Shown: piece by piece, positions 12,955-24,690 of the stretch
How positions within the stretch are numbered: position 1 is the stretch's first letter
Layout of the letters: each line of letters starts with the position of its first letter
Origin: Saururus chinensis
Taxonomy: Eukaryota > Streptophyta > Magnoliopsida > Piperales > Saururaceae
DNA length: 64,000 bases
Assembly (NCBI GenBank): GCA_035235625.1
Contig: CP141150.1
Coordinates: 11,160,001 to 11,224,000 of the forward strand
Direction of reading: 5' to 3'
The notes under the pieces: generated by a model
Seen by the model: only the letters and a program-made list of their open reading frames with translations
What the model was told of the DNA's origin: nothing
Database searches by the model: none
Position numbers and translations under genes: made by a program

Positions 12955-14491
12955 TGTAATACCCCTCACATTCATCATGATTTTAGAAAAATATAACGAA
13001 TATTAAATACAATTGCCAAGGATCACCGTGTACCAAAAGAGTAATTACACATACTTTGTATTATACAAAGATTTCCAAAATTTGGCATAACATGCCTTTA
13101 TACATCAGTCAGTACAAAATTTACAAAAAAATACATGAAAAGTACAAAAACTGTAATTTTACAAAGAAAAGCTCTTCGTCGACTTTGTCGTATTCAAATC
13201 ACACACCTGCAAAATCTGAGGGTGGGTGAGTAAATTTATACTCAGTATACTGAGTTAAGTTCTAAAAATATGCACGTAGAAATATTGTGTCATCTTTCTT
13301 TCAAAATCCGAAAACATCGATCGTCACAAAATGTCGCGATACCAGACTACTTACACCCGCGCTCATGGGGCAACGAGAGACGGAAGGAAAGGGAATTCCC
13401 CATGATATCCCAGTCCTGTACGTGCTGGAAGCCAAATTTGGCGGTATCCAAAATCATACTAACCCTTAGTTTTGAGAAACCAAGGACTATTCAGAGGGTA
13501 GGATTACCCAAAACTCGGAGAATTTTTCGAAAAGAGGAGAGGCTTTTAAAGACAGAATTTTCTTTGAGAAAATATCTTTAGCAAAGCTTTGGTGAGTCAA
13601 AATCCCGGCATACGATTAGAATTTAAAGCTGCCTACCTATAACATGTGGGAAGTATAAGAGAATCCCCTCATAGAAGATCCTTCCTTTGAGCAGAAAATT
13701 TGGTAGAATAATGGTCCCAATGCATAGAGCACCCTCGATTTAGTGGGGTACGGCTTTTGAACGGGCTGAAACGGGTTTAAAATGGTCCAGAAACAGTAAA
13801 AAGATGAAAGGGAAAGATTAGAGAAGGGGCACATTTTTTGAGGTCATAGAGGGGTCATCTTGAGAAAATAACTCTTCCAGTGCATAGAGCACCCTTGATT
13901 TAGTAGGAAACGGGTCTTGGATCACGTAATTTGGACTTAAAATGGGTCGGGAATGAAGAAAACAGTGAAAGGGGTGAAAACTTGGAAGTCCGCAGAAAAA
14001 CTAGCCGGAATGGACTTAAATAGGCGAGCGAGGCGGTGGTTTCCAGCGAGCGCCCGCCGGTGCCGCCATGGAAAACAGGTGGCACCCACTCTCACCGCCA
14101 TTCGTGGTGGGCGTGCGTGATGAACGCGCATTTGTCACGACAAGCGCGCGCCCGTCACACACGTTCATCGAGCCAAGCTGAGCATATCCGATTTTTTATT
14201 TTTATTTTTTCAAAAATTTTAAAAAATCGTAACTTCTTATCCCGAACTCTGATTTGTGCGTTCTTGGTACCGTTGGGCTCGTATTCACGAGCCCTATAAG
14301 ATAGACTATTTATGGACTAGTTTATCCCTACATATAAAGTGAGTCCTGCCAGTTTTTAGCGCACATTTCCCTAGGCTATAACTTTTGTTCCCAGTCTCAA
14401 ATTTTCGTATTTTTGCTTGTCTTAATGAATTATAATTAGACTTAAGAAAATAATAAAATTTATAAAATATTATAAAAATAGGGTTATTACA
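12955..14491 (+). mobile_element. Solo LTR C (1.5 kb) nested in LTR D
   Basis: Starts TGTAATACCCCTCACA, ends GGGTTATTACA, and is flanked by TGCAC at 12950-12954 and 14492-14496, a perfect 5-bp TSD. It cuts a 52-bp tandem array of D, and rejoining the flanks restores the array phase. No coding domain and no primer-binding site were seen. Near 14226-14290 it contains the module AACTTCTTATCCCGAACTCT ... TGCGTTCTTGGTACCGTT shared with other LTRs in this window. Confidence 0.85.
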
Positions 14492-14650
14492 TGCACGCTA
14501 GCCATCACTAGCACATGCATACACATACGAAGCTTACCAACAAACACGCTAGCCATCATTAGCACATACTCAATCAACATACGAAACTTACCAACAAACA
14601 CGCTAGCCATCACTACCACATACATACATCCGACGTACTTACAGCCAACA
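14492..14650 (+). repeat. 52-bp tandem array, right part
   Basis: Continuation of the 12640-12954 array after LTR C: three further units with CGCTAGCCATCACTAGCAC-like cores, beginning with the right copy of the TGCAC TSD. Confidence 0.7.
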
Positions 14651-16370
14651 TGCATGTCATATGCATTTCAACATACCATATAATCATGCTTACATGCACA
14701 TCATGCAATCAGATCATTACTTAACATCCAAAGCATGAAATCATACAATCCTAGCATGTTGCTACTCATTCAAAGCATGCTATCATGAAATTACGAGTTC
14801 AAAGCTCCCCAACCTCGTAATCATGATGTTTGATGGTGAGCACACAACGGTGGCGGCGTCGGCGGCGGAGTTGGCTACCAAAAGTTTTGCCAAGTGGAGA
14901 GAGCTATTGTCCCGAGGATTTTAGGAAGTGCCGGAAACAATCACGGCCAAATGAGGTGTCAGAAGTCAATGCGGCAAAACCCACGATCCACGGCGGCACA
15001 CTAGGGTGGCCGGGAGAAATGTCATGCCAACAGAAGTGGCATTGCGACCAGAAGTCGATGGTGTACACACTAAAGATCGGCCGGTGGCTAAGATGTACCC
15101 GACCGGTCGCACGACATCAAAATCGGCCATGGACAGCACCCAACAGCAACGATTTCGCGTCAACATGGGCCCACATAAGGGCTGAGAGCATGGGGTAACG
15201 CTCGAGGACAAAGGAGAGGTGTGGACAGCTCTCGTGTAATGTACATTCGGTGGTAAAGCCAACCGTTGTTCAGGCGGCGCGAAAGTGGCGCCTAAGCCCA
15301 AAAGCACATGCATGGCCACATGCACATGCGGCCAACAAGTGCCACTCTTGGGGTCGGACGGTGGCGGCCCAAGGCCTGTACAGGGGCAACAGAGCTAGGG
15401 CTAGAAAGTGGTGGCCGATCGAAGCGGCGACATTGCCGATCACCATCCACAACCAATATGCATGGTGCGGGCAGCTGTGCATCTCGCACGGTATAGGAAA
15501 ATGACAAGCGGCCCATTCCGGGCAGAGTGTATAATCAGGCCAAGTGAGGCTGACCCTCACTATCGCCAAACCGGGGCAAAGCCCATGATGGCCAAATGGC
15601 CCACAGCTCGCCGATGCCAACGACCCGAGACGTACCCAAAGTGTCTAATCGGGCGGAGCAATACAATAAGGTGAAGCGGGGTCAGAAACGGTAACCCCCT
15701 ACCGACACTGGGTCAAGGTAGGCTAGACGGAGTCCGTCCCGTGGCCAGACGATGACCGGAAACACCGGCGTCTCAAAAAATCCCACGGACAGTGAGATGA
15801 AAACATAACTAAAACCCGACCAAAGTGCCAGTAGCTCACCGCGGAGCGAAGAAAGCATGGCGGCGGCTCTAGCCAGCGCCTATGGGTTCCTAGCGACCAA
15901 CTAAACATAAGTCTAGTTGAGGACGGCCGCAAATGACATCAAAATCGTACACCCACAGCTCAAAAATGAGATTGAAGGAGAGAAAAACCCGAAGAAAAGT
16001 TTGGTACCTCGTGGAGGAGCGAAGAGGCCTTGGCGGCAGTCATAGCCAGTACCTATGGACTCGTGGCGATGAGGCAAAGCTGATCCTAACAAAAATCGAA
16101 GGAATCCGATGACGGAGGAGGGAGAATGGAGCGACCGGAAATGGGCTCGGGTTTCTCCAAAAACTACTGGATGTGAATGAAAACTTACTGGATGTCGGTT
16201 CTGGAATCCGATGGATGAAAACATATATATAATTAATCTTTTTAATTTTTACATCCATGTCCCTAATACACGTTCACCTCCCGGCTATGTGTCGTACCTC
16301 TAAAATTTGCGCCGTAAGCACGCAGCAAGGCCCGCAGCCTGCAACTAAGCCTCACACCTAACTCTACGGG

Positions 16371-16378
16371 TATAAATA
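16371..16378 (+). promoter_or_regulatory. TATA box of LTR D
   Basis: TATAAATA within CTACGGGTATAAATATGG, about 115 bp before the LTR end. The position is right for a U3 promoter that starts the element's own transcript. Confidence 0.45.
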
Positions 16379-16491
16379 TGGGGGGGATACACAAATACGA
16401 ATACGCCAAAGCATCACATTTTCTCGCTGAAAATGACCAGAAAAATAGTAGGAAAATCCCAAAAAATCGTAGAAAAATCAAGAACCTTACA

Positions 16492-17247
16492 ATTCAACTG
16501 CGCTCATTTTGAATGTTTAAAATTTTTTTTGAGTTATGAATGTCAGAAAATTTTATTTTTACGGGAAATGCCTTGAAAGAATTTTCCCAAATGATCAATC
16601 GATCGGTTAAAATGATTGATCATTGATCAAATTCTTCGCGCTAAAGCTCGATTTTAAATTTGGTGTCTCTCCATTTCATCTCCATTCTTCTCCATATTTC
16701 CTCCAAACTTCTGTGGGAGAGAATAGAGGAGATTTGAGTGCTTTTTTGGCAAAAACAAATAATATTTTGCATCAAAATTGGCGAATTTATTTCAGCCAAA
16801 TGTATGTTCCAAACCGAATTTTAATTTCTAAGTGATTTCCAACTCTTTTTTATGATATTTAAACTAGTAGGATAGTTAGAAATAAGATGATCTAGCTTTG
16901 GTTAGTTTTCACGCGTTATGATCTGTTAAAATTCAAGATTTGATAAAAATTTCATGCGGTTTCACTAATCTTCACTGAATTGGGGGTTTCTCAAAATTGG
17001 GGGTTTAGGGTCAAACTTGACTATTGTTCTTGTTGACAAAGTTGATCTACTCATCATGATCTACCTTGGTTTCAATTTTGAAGTCATTCTGACATGAATT
17101 TTTTTTACGTTTTATTGTAAATTCAAATTTTAAATTTTTTGGCACAAATTTCAATGCATTTTGAACTACTAGGCTATTTATTCTTGTAATATCTTTATTC
17201 CTAGTCATTTCTTAGATCTAGGATATTTTGTGTGTCAATTAATCTAT
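16492..17247 (+). other. Retroelement leader-like sequence
   Basis: AT-rich sequence between LTR D and the next open frame, part of the host into which D inserted. It contains a TGATCAATCGATCGGTTAAA word and a near-inverted copy nearby, and no recognised coding sequence. Confidence 0.3.
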
Positions 17248-18228
17248 ATGGGGAGAGCAGAGAAGCATAAAATTGTCAAGTCATTCTCTAGTAGTGGTTC
17301 AGATCAAGTCAGACCGATTAGGTGTGAACAAAGCTTAGTTCATATACCACTAGAGAATGCAGCTGTTTGGATTGAAACCATACCATACTTGATGGAGTAT
17401 TTTTCTGCCATTTCCACCTTAGGACAGCTAATCTACCCTAGACTAGTTAGACAATGGTTTACATCACTCTGTTTGGAGTATGATTGTGCACTCATAGGAG
17501 TTGCTGGAGGAGTTTAAGTGCAAGGGACATCTATTGTCATTGTTGTTGTTATTGGATGTGAGAGGAGAGAGCTCACATTTCCATTTCTTGGATATGCCTT
17601 TTTACTTGACAATGAGTTATCTACCACTTTACTTGGATTACCACGAGGTCCAGAGCTTGAGGTCTCTTTATTGGCACATTCGATGACTAGGGACTTTCAT
17701 TTACTTCATGTGATTGCTCAATATGATGTGTGGATTGCTAGGAAGAAGCGAGTAGGTAGGACGATGACAAATTTACTACACCTCCTAGCCCAACCTCACT
17801 TAGAGCTTTATTTACCCTCGGTGATCTTTGGGAGGATTATGGCGTTCTTGCATGGTCACACTCATGAGATGTTGGCATACCCCTACATCCTCTATTGGAT
17901 AATTACCATTGTTCATGTTAGAGTACCCAGGATGAGGCCGATTATGATTTGGAAGCACCCCATTGACGCTGGAATCGTTTAACAAATGTTATCTCATCAT
18001 CAGGGTGATGATCATGAGCCACAAGGAGCACAAGGTGCACAAGATTCAGCACTAAATTCACCTCCACCTACAGATGATGGTCGATTAGTGACCATGGGGG
18101 AGTTTAGACTGTTTCAGGATGCTATGTTGAAGTGACTATCTGCCTTCGATCACCTGATCAGATCTCGCTTTCCACGAATAGACAGTGAGGGGGGGCAGAG
18201 TGAAGATGATGATGGAGCTATAGATTGA
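17248..18228 (+). pseudogene. Retroelement-type ORF of about 326 codons, three in-frame stops
   Basis: One frame starts at ATG 17248 (MGRAEKHKIVKSFSSS) and runs to TGA 18226-18228. It is broken only by TAA 17515-17517, TAA 17980-17982 and TGA 18133-18135, with no frameshift. The middle carries hydrophobic helices (VIFGRIMAFLHGHTHEMLAY). The end has a Gln/Pro-rich linker, a segment reading MGEFRLFQDAMLK...FDHLI and an acidic tail. This layout resembles uncharacterised plant retroelement or plant-transposon-domain proteins, but no enzyme motif is visible and the function is unknown. It sits just upstream of a polypurine tract. Confidence 0.5.
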
Positions 18229-18757
18229 TTTTTGTTTTCTTATCATTTTTCATTTATTCCATTGGTTAAAAATTTGTTCAGTTCATTTATGTTTCAATAT
18301 TGTGATGAGATGTACTCTTCAAACAAATTTCATTATGGGACATATGTTGGATTAATAGTTTTATTTACTTTCATGTCTTTATGTGATGATTATAACTTGA
18401 TGGAGTTTTATTGGTTATTTTTATTATTTATTTCTCTAATGTTTGTCTATTTATGTCAAAAAAGGGGAGAAATGATTAGTGAAAATCAAAGTGTTTATCT
18501 TTATAATTGATTGGACAGTGTTATGCAAATCAATTTGATTTTAAGTGTGTAGGATAAGTGCAGGTTAATACAAGGCTTTTCAAGCTCAATTCCAAGTCAA
18601 TGAGTTTAAGATAATTGAATCTATGTTGAGTCTTTATAGTGTTAAGTTAGTATATACAATTTGAAAGTCAATGCACTATGTCATGACTTGTAATTTTATT
18701 TTGATTTTCAAATGTGTAGTATTTTGACAAGAAATAGGCAAAGGAAAAGGGAGAGAT
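18229..18757 (+). other. 3' untranslated part of a SIRE-like element with two polypurine tracts
   Basis: Contains CAAAAAAGGGGAGAAATG (18457-18474) and GGCAAAGGAAAAGGGAGAGA (18737-18756). Such tracts prime plus-strand synthesis and sit just before the 3' LTR, and similar runs are known before SIRE LTRs. The 18232-18510 open frame is hydrophobic and may be chance. Confidence 0.45.
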
Positions 18758-20085
18758 TGTAAGAACATTTGAGTCATATGTCTAATGTATTGGTTGATTT
18801 CTTTGTTAAAATTGTGTCAACGCACCATATTTATGTAATAAGTCTTAGAGTCTCATTTGAAGTTGTTGTGGTCAAGTCAGATTTTGAATTAACAAACTTA
18901 AAATTAGGAGCATATGTGTTCTTGTTGATCAAGGTGAAAGACTGAAGAATGTAAATGGTTTTCAAGCTTATCCAGATCACATTAGCATGCATAAATCACT
19001 TTGAAAATGTTAAAAAGTGATTAAAGAGGTTTCAGAAGGTTTTGAGGTAAAAAGAGAAAAATGTCAATTTTTTGCAAAATGATCAATCAATGCAAAATGT
19101 GAAGAACAAAATGAATGATTGCCTGAAGATTCAGCCCTATGCAAAACGAAGCCGAGAGTTATCGATCAATCGCTCTCACATTCGATTGATCAATTGAAGA
19201 GCCATGCACATTAAAAACAGTGTCTGATTGATCATTTTGTCCTAAACTAACTTATTGAGCTATATAAGGGTAATAAAATTACGAAATTCAAGAGAGGAAA
19301 ACCTAGAGGAGAAAAAAGAAAGAGTTTTTACACCTTTGTTTATTATTTTCCAAAAGAGAATTCACTTAAGCTTTTTATTAAAAATCTACGGTAAATATAA
19401 GAACACAATCCACAACTAAAGAAGTTAATACACAAAGTATTCAAAGAGGAGTTGCAAGATGTCTTCAATCGAAGATTGAAGATTTCCTTAAGGCTAAAGT
19501 CAAGTCAATAAAAGGAGATTGTTGAAGACATGAAGCAGACAGAGACAAGGCAAGGAGGTGAAAGTTTCAAGTGCTTAGAGGATACTTGAAGGCTAGCAAC
19601 AATGATATAAAGAAGATGAGCTTGTGTTAGAGTCTAAACAAGGTTGGTGACTTCCTTGTGTCTATGTTAAGTCTAAGTTTTAGTGCATTGATTTGGTTCC
19701 TTAGGAATAGTCGTAGTTTTTTACCTTAGTTGTCATTTTCCATGTAAATTAATGTATTTATGTGTGGATTGATTGATGGTTGATTGATTGATAATTCAAG
19801 AGTGAGATTGAGTAAATAATTAGGTTCTAATTTTTATTGCTTGACAAAAAACTTATGCGCATAGAGATAAGAACTTTTAATTCTTACTTGTTGAAAGAAC
19901 TGGTTTTGAGACCAGTCTAGTGATCCGCTAAGTTGATTAGATAGATATTAAACTCTCAGCCTTTAATTATTAAATCAAACCTAATAAATCTAAGGTATAA
20001 GATAGTCCATTAGATTTTATATTAGGTATTTTATCTTGAAATTTATCAATACATGGTTTTTTCTTTACATACTTTCGACAACAAT
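18758..20085 (+). mobile_element. LTR-like 3' end of the SIRE-like element
   Basis: Starts TGTAAGAACATTTGAG directly after a polypurine tract and has a TATATAAG promoter word at 19261 followed by a plausible transcript leader. The right end is not resolved (about 20000-20085), and no 5' partner LTR lies in the window to compare with. No coding domain. Confidence 0.45.
19261..19268 (+). promoter_or_regulatory. TATA box in SIRE-like LTR
   Basis: TATATAAG about 500 bp into the presumed LTR. Typical copia LTR promoter placement; sequence only. Confidence 0.4.
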
Positions 20086-20090
20086 AATTC

Positions 20091-20340
20091 GCTACAAGAA
20101 TATATTTTAATAAAAAATGTATTAACTACCTTTTTGCAACAATAATAACTCATTCCCAAAAAGCTACTCAAAATTAAAAAAATAAATCAATTCCTTTTGT
20201 GAAGACATAAACTCGTTGCAAAAGGTAATTTTGATATTATAAAAAACATTTTTTTGCAAGAAAAAAAATCATTTCTACATTGTTTCTTAAACAATGGCCA
20301 TTTAAAACTAAATCTAGCAATGAGTGGGTTTTTCTTGTGG
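20091..20340. mobile_element. Possible small CACTA-derived element
   Basis: Left boundary word CGCTACAAGAAT and right boundary word TTTTTCTTGTGGGC are near the CACTACAAGAAA terminal repeat of plant CACTA transposons in inverted arrangement. Inside are GTTGCAAAAGG-type words. No clear 3-bp TSD was established, so this is tentative. Confidence 0.25.
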
Positions 20341-20695
20341 GCAATGGCCAACTTAAATGAACAAAGCCGTTTAAGAGTTGTCTTTTGCATAATTACTTAA
20401 ATATTTGTGAATTGATAAGAAAGATTAATAAAGAGAGAAAACTATTTATGGTGATATTTGAAAAGTGGAAGGTGATTACCCATAAGTGGTATTGATGTGA
20501 TATTTAAATGATCAAAAGGGCATTCAACAGGGCTGCCCTTTGGTGTGTGTGGGGGGAGAGGTGTTAAAGGAGTTCATGGGGTCTGACATCCCGATACTAT
20601 TTTCCATGAGCAGTATGGCACATGTCTTCTCTTTCCATAATGGCAGGGAAAGGTTGGTCACCAGTCGAGTGGAATTATATTTAACTTCAGGGGGT
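20341..20695. other. Non-genic sequence before LTR element I
   Basis: No gene recognised. The last five bases (GGGGT, 20691-20695) are the presumed left target site of element I; the matching right copy was not found because its second LTR is truncated. Confidence 0.35.
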
Positions 20696-21930
20696 TGTAA
20701 CACTCGAGAATTTTCTAAATTCTCAACACTTAGCCATATGAATATAAAAGAGTCTAACATTTAGGTCTTCTTAGTATAATAACTTTCTCTATTGTTTAGC
20801 AAATTATTCAGCCTTAATGTGGGACATTTAATTAAATTAGAGAATTGACTTAGTTAAGAAGTTTAAGTGGTGAAAGAGGATTAATTAGTATGGAAATCCA
20901 AATCCTAATTGAGGAAGAATACACCCATTATATTATTATCACTAAGGAATCAACGATGGAGGGAAGGAGGCAGAAACTAAGAGAAACACATGGAGGGGGA
21001 GAGAAACATATAGAGAGGGGAGAACGTGATTGTTAGCGATGAAAGAGTGTCACGACCCAGATTTTTAAAAGCATTTTCAAATAGCACGAACGGTAGGTAG
21101 GGAAATTTTTTTTCTTTAAATACAAAACAAACCCTTCGATTAAATATCCAGGTCATGATAACTGGGGTTCACAAATACGAATATCAAATCATATGATATT
21201 ATTTAACATCTGAAAATTCATAAAGACCAGCTCATCCATCTAAGTACAAGTCTGTCACCCGTCTGAAAATAAATAACAAGTTGAATCTCATGCTAAAGAT
21301 ACACTAACGTACCGGAGTTGCAAAAATGCAAAAACCTCTTGTGCTAGCCTGCCTTGGTCTCACTTGTCGTTTCCTGGAAAATCTGCAACAAAGCAAACCA
21401 AACAACAACCACAACCACAATGGAGCATCTCCGCCTACAGGAGAAGCTTCCAAAGGACAAAAGGTTTTATTAATATTTTTTGGATCGGGCCAACATCACC
21501 CGATGTTAGTTGCCTATGTACTCATCAGACAACATCTCCAATGTTTCCAACAAGATCAGATCCAGACGTAGTTTTGCCTAAAACTACACTATACTAAGAA
21601 GCATAGCATCACCCATGCAATGCTTAAGTATTTTAAAGCAACCTACATTTTATGCAAGTCCTTTAATCGTTCCACTTGTCTAATTAATAAGCAATATCAA
21701 ACAATGTTATTAATTATCTCACAACCCTTGTTCAATAATTAATGCTAACATCCTGCAAACCGTACCACATAAGGGTAATATACAGAACACATAACTCAAA
21801 AACATGGGCTGATCTTTAACCAATGAAGACCATTACAATGCACAAAACAATGGAAACCATTCAGGAAACAATGCACTAATTGTTACCTGAAAATACCAAC
21901 TCCGGCTCAAAGGAGTAATTGTATGCTAAC

Positions 21931-22342
21931 AGAAATCCTAGCATCTCTAGAGATCCACTTGGATCAGCCATGGGCCTAGAGATGTAGGTACCAGCTCTGC
22001 TCATGGACACACTGGCCGGAGGTAGATGAGCCTTCCATGATGCTCAAAAACCTGGTTTGCGCATTTGTAGGGATCCATCATCCCAAAAGGAGAGGAGACC
22101 ACAAGGGTCTGAAAGAATACTGCCATGGCTATTATCAGAAATCCTAGCATCTCTAGAGATCCACTTGGATCAGCCATGGGCCTAGAGAAGTATGTACCAG
22201 CTCTGCTCATGGACACACTGGCTGGAGGTAGATGAGCCTTCCATGATGCTCAAAAACATGGGTTGCGCATTTTGTAGGGATCCATTGTCCCAAAGAAGCG
22301 GAGACCACGAAGTCTGTAAGATTACCGCCATGGCTATTACCG
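21931..22342 (+). repeat. 206-bp tandem duplication in LTR B
   Basis: Units 21931-22136 and 22137-22342 both start AGAAATCCTAGCATCTCTAG and end CCATGGCTATTA. They differ at a few percent of sites, with small indels. Confidence 0.85.
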
Positions 22343-22979
22343 TGAGCTTAAACTTGACTCAGACAACATCCCATAAGCACCCTTGATTCATTAACCAAGG
22401 TAAAATTCTATGTCAGGGCCCCGTTCACTCCATGAACAAGTCCCAACCCTAAAGAGGGTATTTTAGTCATTATCTGGATTAAGTGTTCTTCCTCCAATTC
22501 AATGACAACCAAAATATCTTGATTAGTTTTTATTAACCTTAATTTACTAATATAACTTAACACAGCAATAATAAATGCAACCATCAGAATGATCAACATG
22601 ACAAGGACTCAGGCTCATGCTGAGATGAACTGACCAATTCAACATTATAATGACAAGGATTTTGGGGCTGAGATGCATAACTCAAGTCAGCCACCTTACA
22701 TGACAAGTTCAAGCTGAAACAACCATTAACATTCACCCTAATGTATATCACAATCAAGGCTGAAATTCAGGAAAAGCACAGGCTGAATTTTAGAAGCATC
22801 TTAGGCTGAAATTCAGAGACATAATCAACATAAATATATCCTGAACTAAGGCTCAAAAGTTAAGGATTCAATTAGCAAGATTATGACCTAAATCAAAGCT
22901 GAGAATCAAGTATTAGGTAGGCAATGATGCAACCTAAACTAGGCTGAAACTTAGATATTCTCTTAGCATGATTATAACA

Positions 22980-23600
22980 TAAATCAAGGCTAAGAATTTG
23001 GTATTACTTTGGCAAAAATAGAGCCTAAAAGAAGGCTACAAAATAGGGATCTAAATAAGCAAATGAAAAGCCTAAACCAAGGCTTTAAATCAGGGATTTA
23101 AATGACCAATGTAGAGCCTAAATCAAGGCTTCAAATCAAGGATTTGATTGGCCAAAGTATGGCCTAAATGAAGGCTTCTAATCAAGGATTTAATTGGGCA
23201 AAGTATGGCCTAAACTAAGGCCATGAATTAGGGATTAAATTGGCCAAAGTATGGCCTAAAGTAAGGCCACGAATCAGGGATTAAGTTGGCCAAAGTATGA
23301 CCTAAAGTAAGGCCATGAATCAGGGAATAAGTTGGCCAAAGTAAGGCCTAAAGTAAGGCCACAAACCAAGGAATAAGTTGGCTAAACTATGGCCTAAAGT
23401 AAGGCCACAAACCAGGGAATAAGTTGGATAAACTATGGCCTAAAGTAAGGCCACAAACCAGGGAATAAGTTGGCTAAACTATGGCCTAAAGTAAGGCCAC
23501 AAACCAGGGAATAAGTTGGCTAAACTATGGCCTAAAGTAAGGCCACAAACCAGGGAATAAGTTGGCCAAACTATGGCCTAAAGTAAGGTCAAAACTAGGG
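22980..23600 (+). repeat. 45-bp minisatellite with palindromic GGCC core in LTR B
   Basis: About 13 units of roughly 45 bp containing GGCCTAAAGTAAGGCC, then ACAAACCAGGGAATAAGTTGG. Units on the left are strongly diverged (AGCCTAAATCAAGGCTT); units at 23330-23580 are nearly identical. Confidence 0.8.
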
Positions 23601-24339
23601 AATGAATTCAGCAGCCCAAATCATGGATAATAAACATGACTAGAATAAGAATCATTCATGCCTAACATATGGCTAAGATAAATGACAAAAATCAGCAACA
23701 TGCTTGAATGAATTAAGGCTAGTTCATGACATCAAAAGAAACCCCTAGAACCAAGCTGAATTATGGCTGAATTACATCTATCAAAACCTCATTCTTAAGG
23801 GTGTAAAAGGAAGCACCTACTTGTACCAATTCATCCCCAAAGCTCCTAGCCCTTTCTCCTACGCTTCTAGTGCTTGATTCAATCCAAAGGTGGCTGATTT
23901 GTGCCTTCGAAATTGCTAGTTATGGAGGCCCATGCTGAGAGAAGGAAGAGGAGAGAAGAGCTGGAGAAGAAGCAGGCTGAACCAAAATCAATCCTTTCTT
24001 ATATAAGGCTTCCCCTCTTCAAACTCTTGGGTGCCCTCCTCCTCTAAGACTCTCCATTAATTATAATCCCTGAATTACAATCCCTGCCCCATTAACAATA
24101 GGAAACCAACCTACATACATGCTCAAAACAGTCCCAAAAGAGTTCTAACCCAACTAGATGTATAGTTGATCCCTCCTCCAACTTTTTCTACCACTCCTAG
24201 CACTCCTCAGAGCCCTACTTGGGCTAGAAGTCCTATGCTCATATGCTATCTCACATCAACAAAGTTCTAGTTGCATCCTCTTCTTCCTTAGAGTCCTTAT
24301 CCCACTAGGACTCTCTGCCTCTTTAAAATCCTAGTTCTT

Positions 24340-24690
24340 TTAAGACTTCTAATTCCTAGTACGTTTAGGACTCCTAACTCCTAGCACATTTAGGACTCCT
24401 AATACCTAACACGATTAGGACATCCAACTCCAAGCACGAGTAGGATATCTAACTCCAAGCATGAGTAGGACATCTAACTCTAAGCACAAGTAGGGCATCT
24501 AACTCTAAGCATTAGTAGGACATCCAACTCCAAGAACGAGTAGGACATCCAACTCTAAGCATGAGTATGATATCTAACTCTAAGCATGAGTAAGACATCC
24601 AACTCCAAACATGAGTAGGACATCCAACTCCAAGTACGAGTAGGACATCCAACTCTAAAAACGAGTAGGACATCTAATTCGGGTAAACGG
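24340..24690 (+). repeat. 25-bp minisatellite in LTR B
   Basis: About 13 units of 24-25 bp built on GAGTAGGACATCTAACTC then (C/T)AAGCAC. It lies just before the conserved 3' 230 bp shared with LTR A. Confidence 0.75.

Larger units (their letters stand above)
10357..16491 (+). mobile_element. Solo LTR D (about 4.6 kb net) carrying nested LTR C
   Basis: Starts TGTAATGCCCGAG and ends AGAACCTTACA. Flanks are GTTCA (10352-10356) and ATTCA (16492-16496), a TSD with one G/A difference that suits an old insertion. Removing C and its TSD leaves 4593 bp. A TATAAATA box near the right end (16371) and no coding domain argue for a long LTR with a short R-U5. It holds several tandem-repeat blocks and a GC-rich block (14830-15900) whose overlapping ORFs on both strands show no known domain. 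Confidence 0.65.

Noticed and set aside
12640..14650. CRISPR-like array (regular repeats with spacers)
   Set aside because: Plant nuclear DNA; units are head-to-tail tandem copies without unique spacers, and no cas genes are present.
14830..15932. Overlapping ORFs of 60-120 codons on both strands in the GC-rich block of LTR D
   Set aside because: Several overlapping frames on both strands, none with a domain; typical of GC-rich non-coding DNA with few stops.
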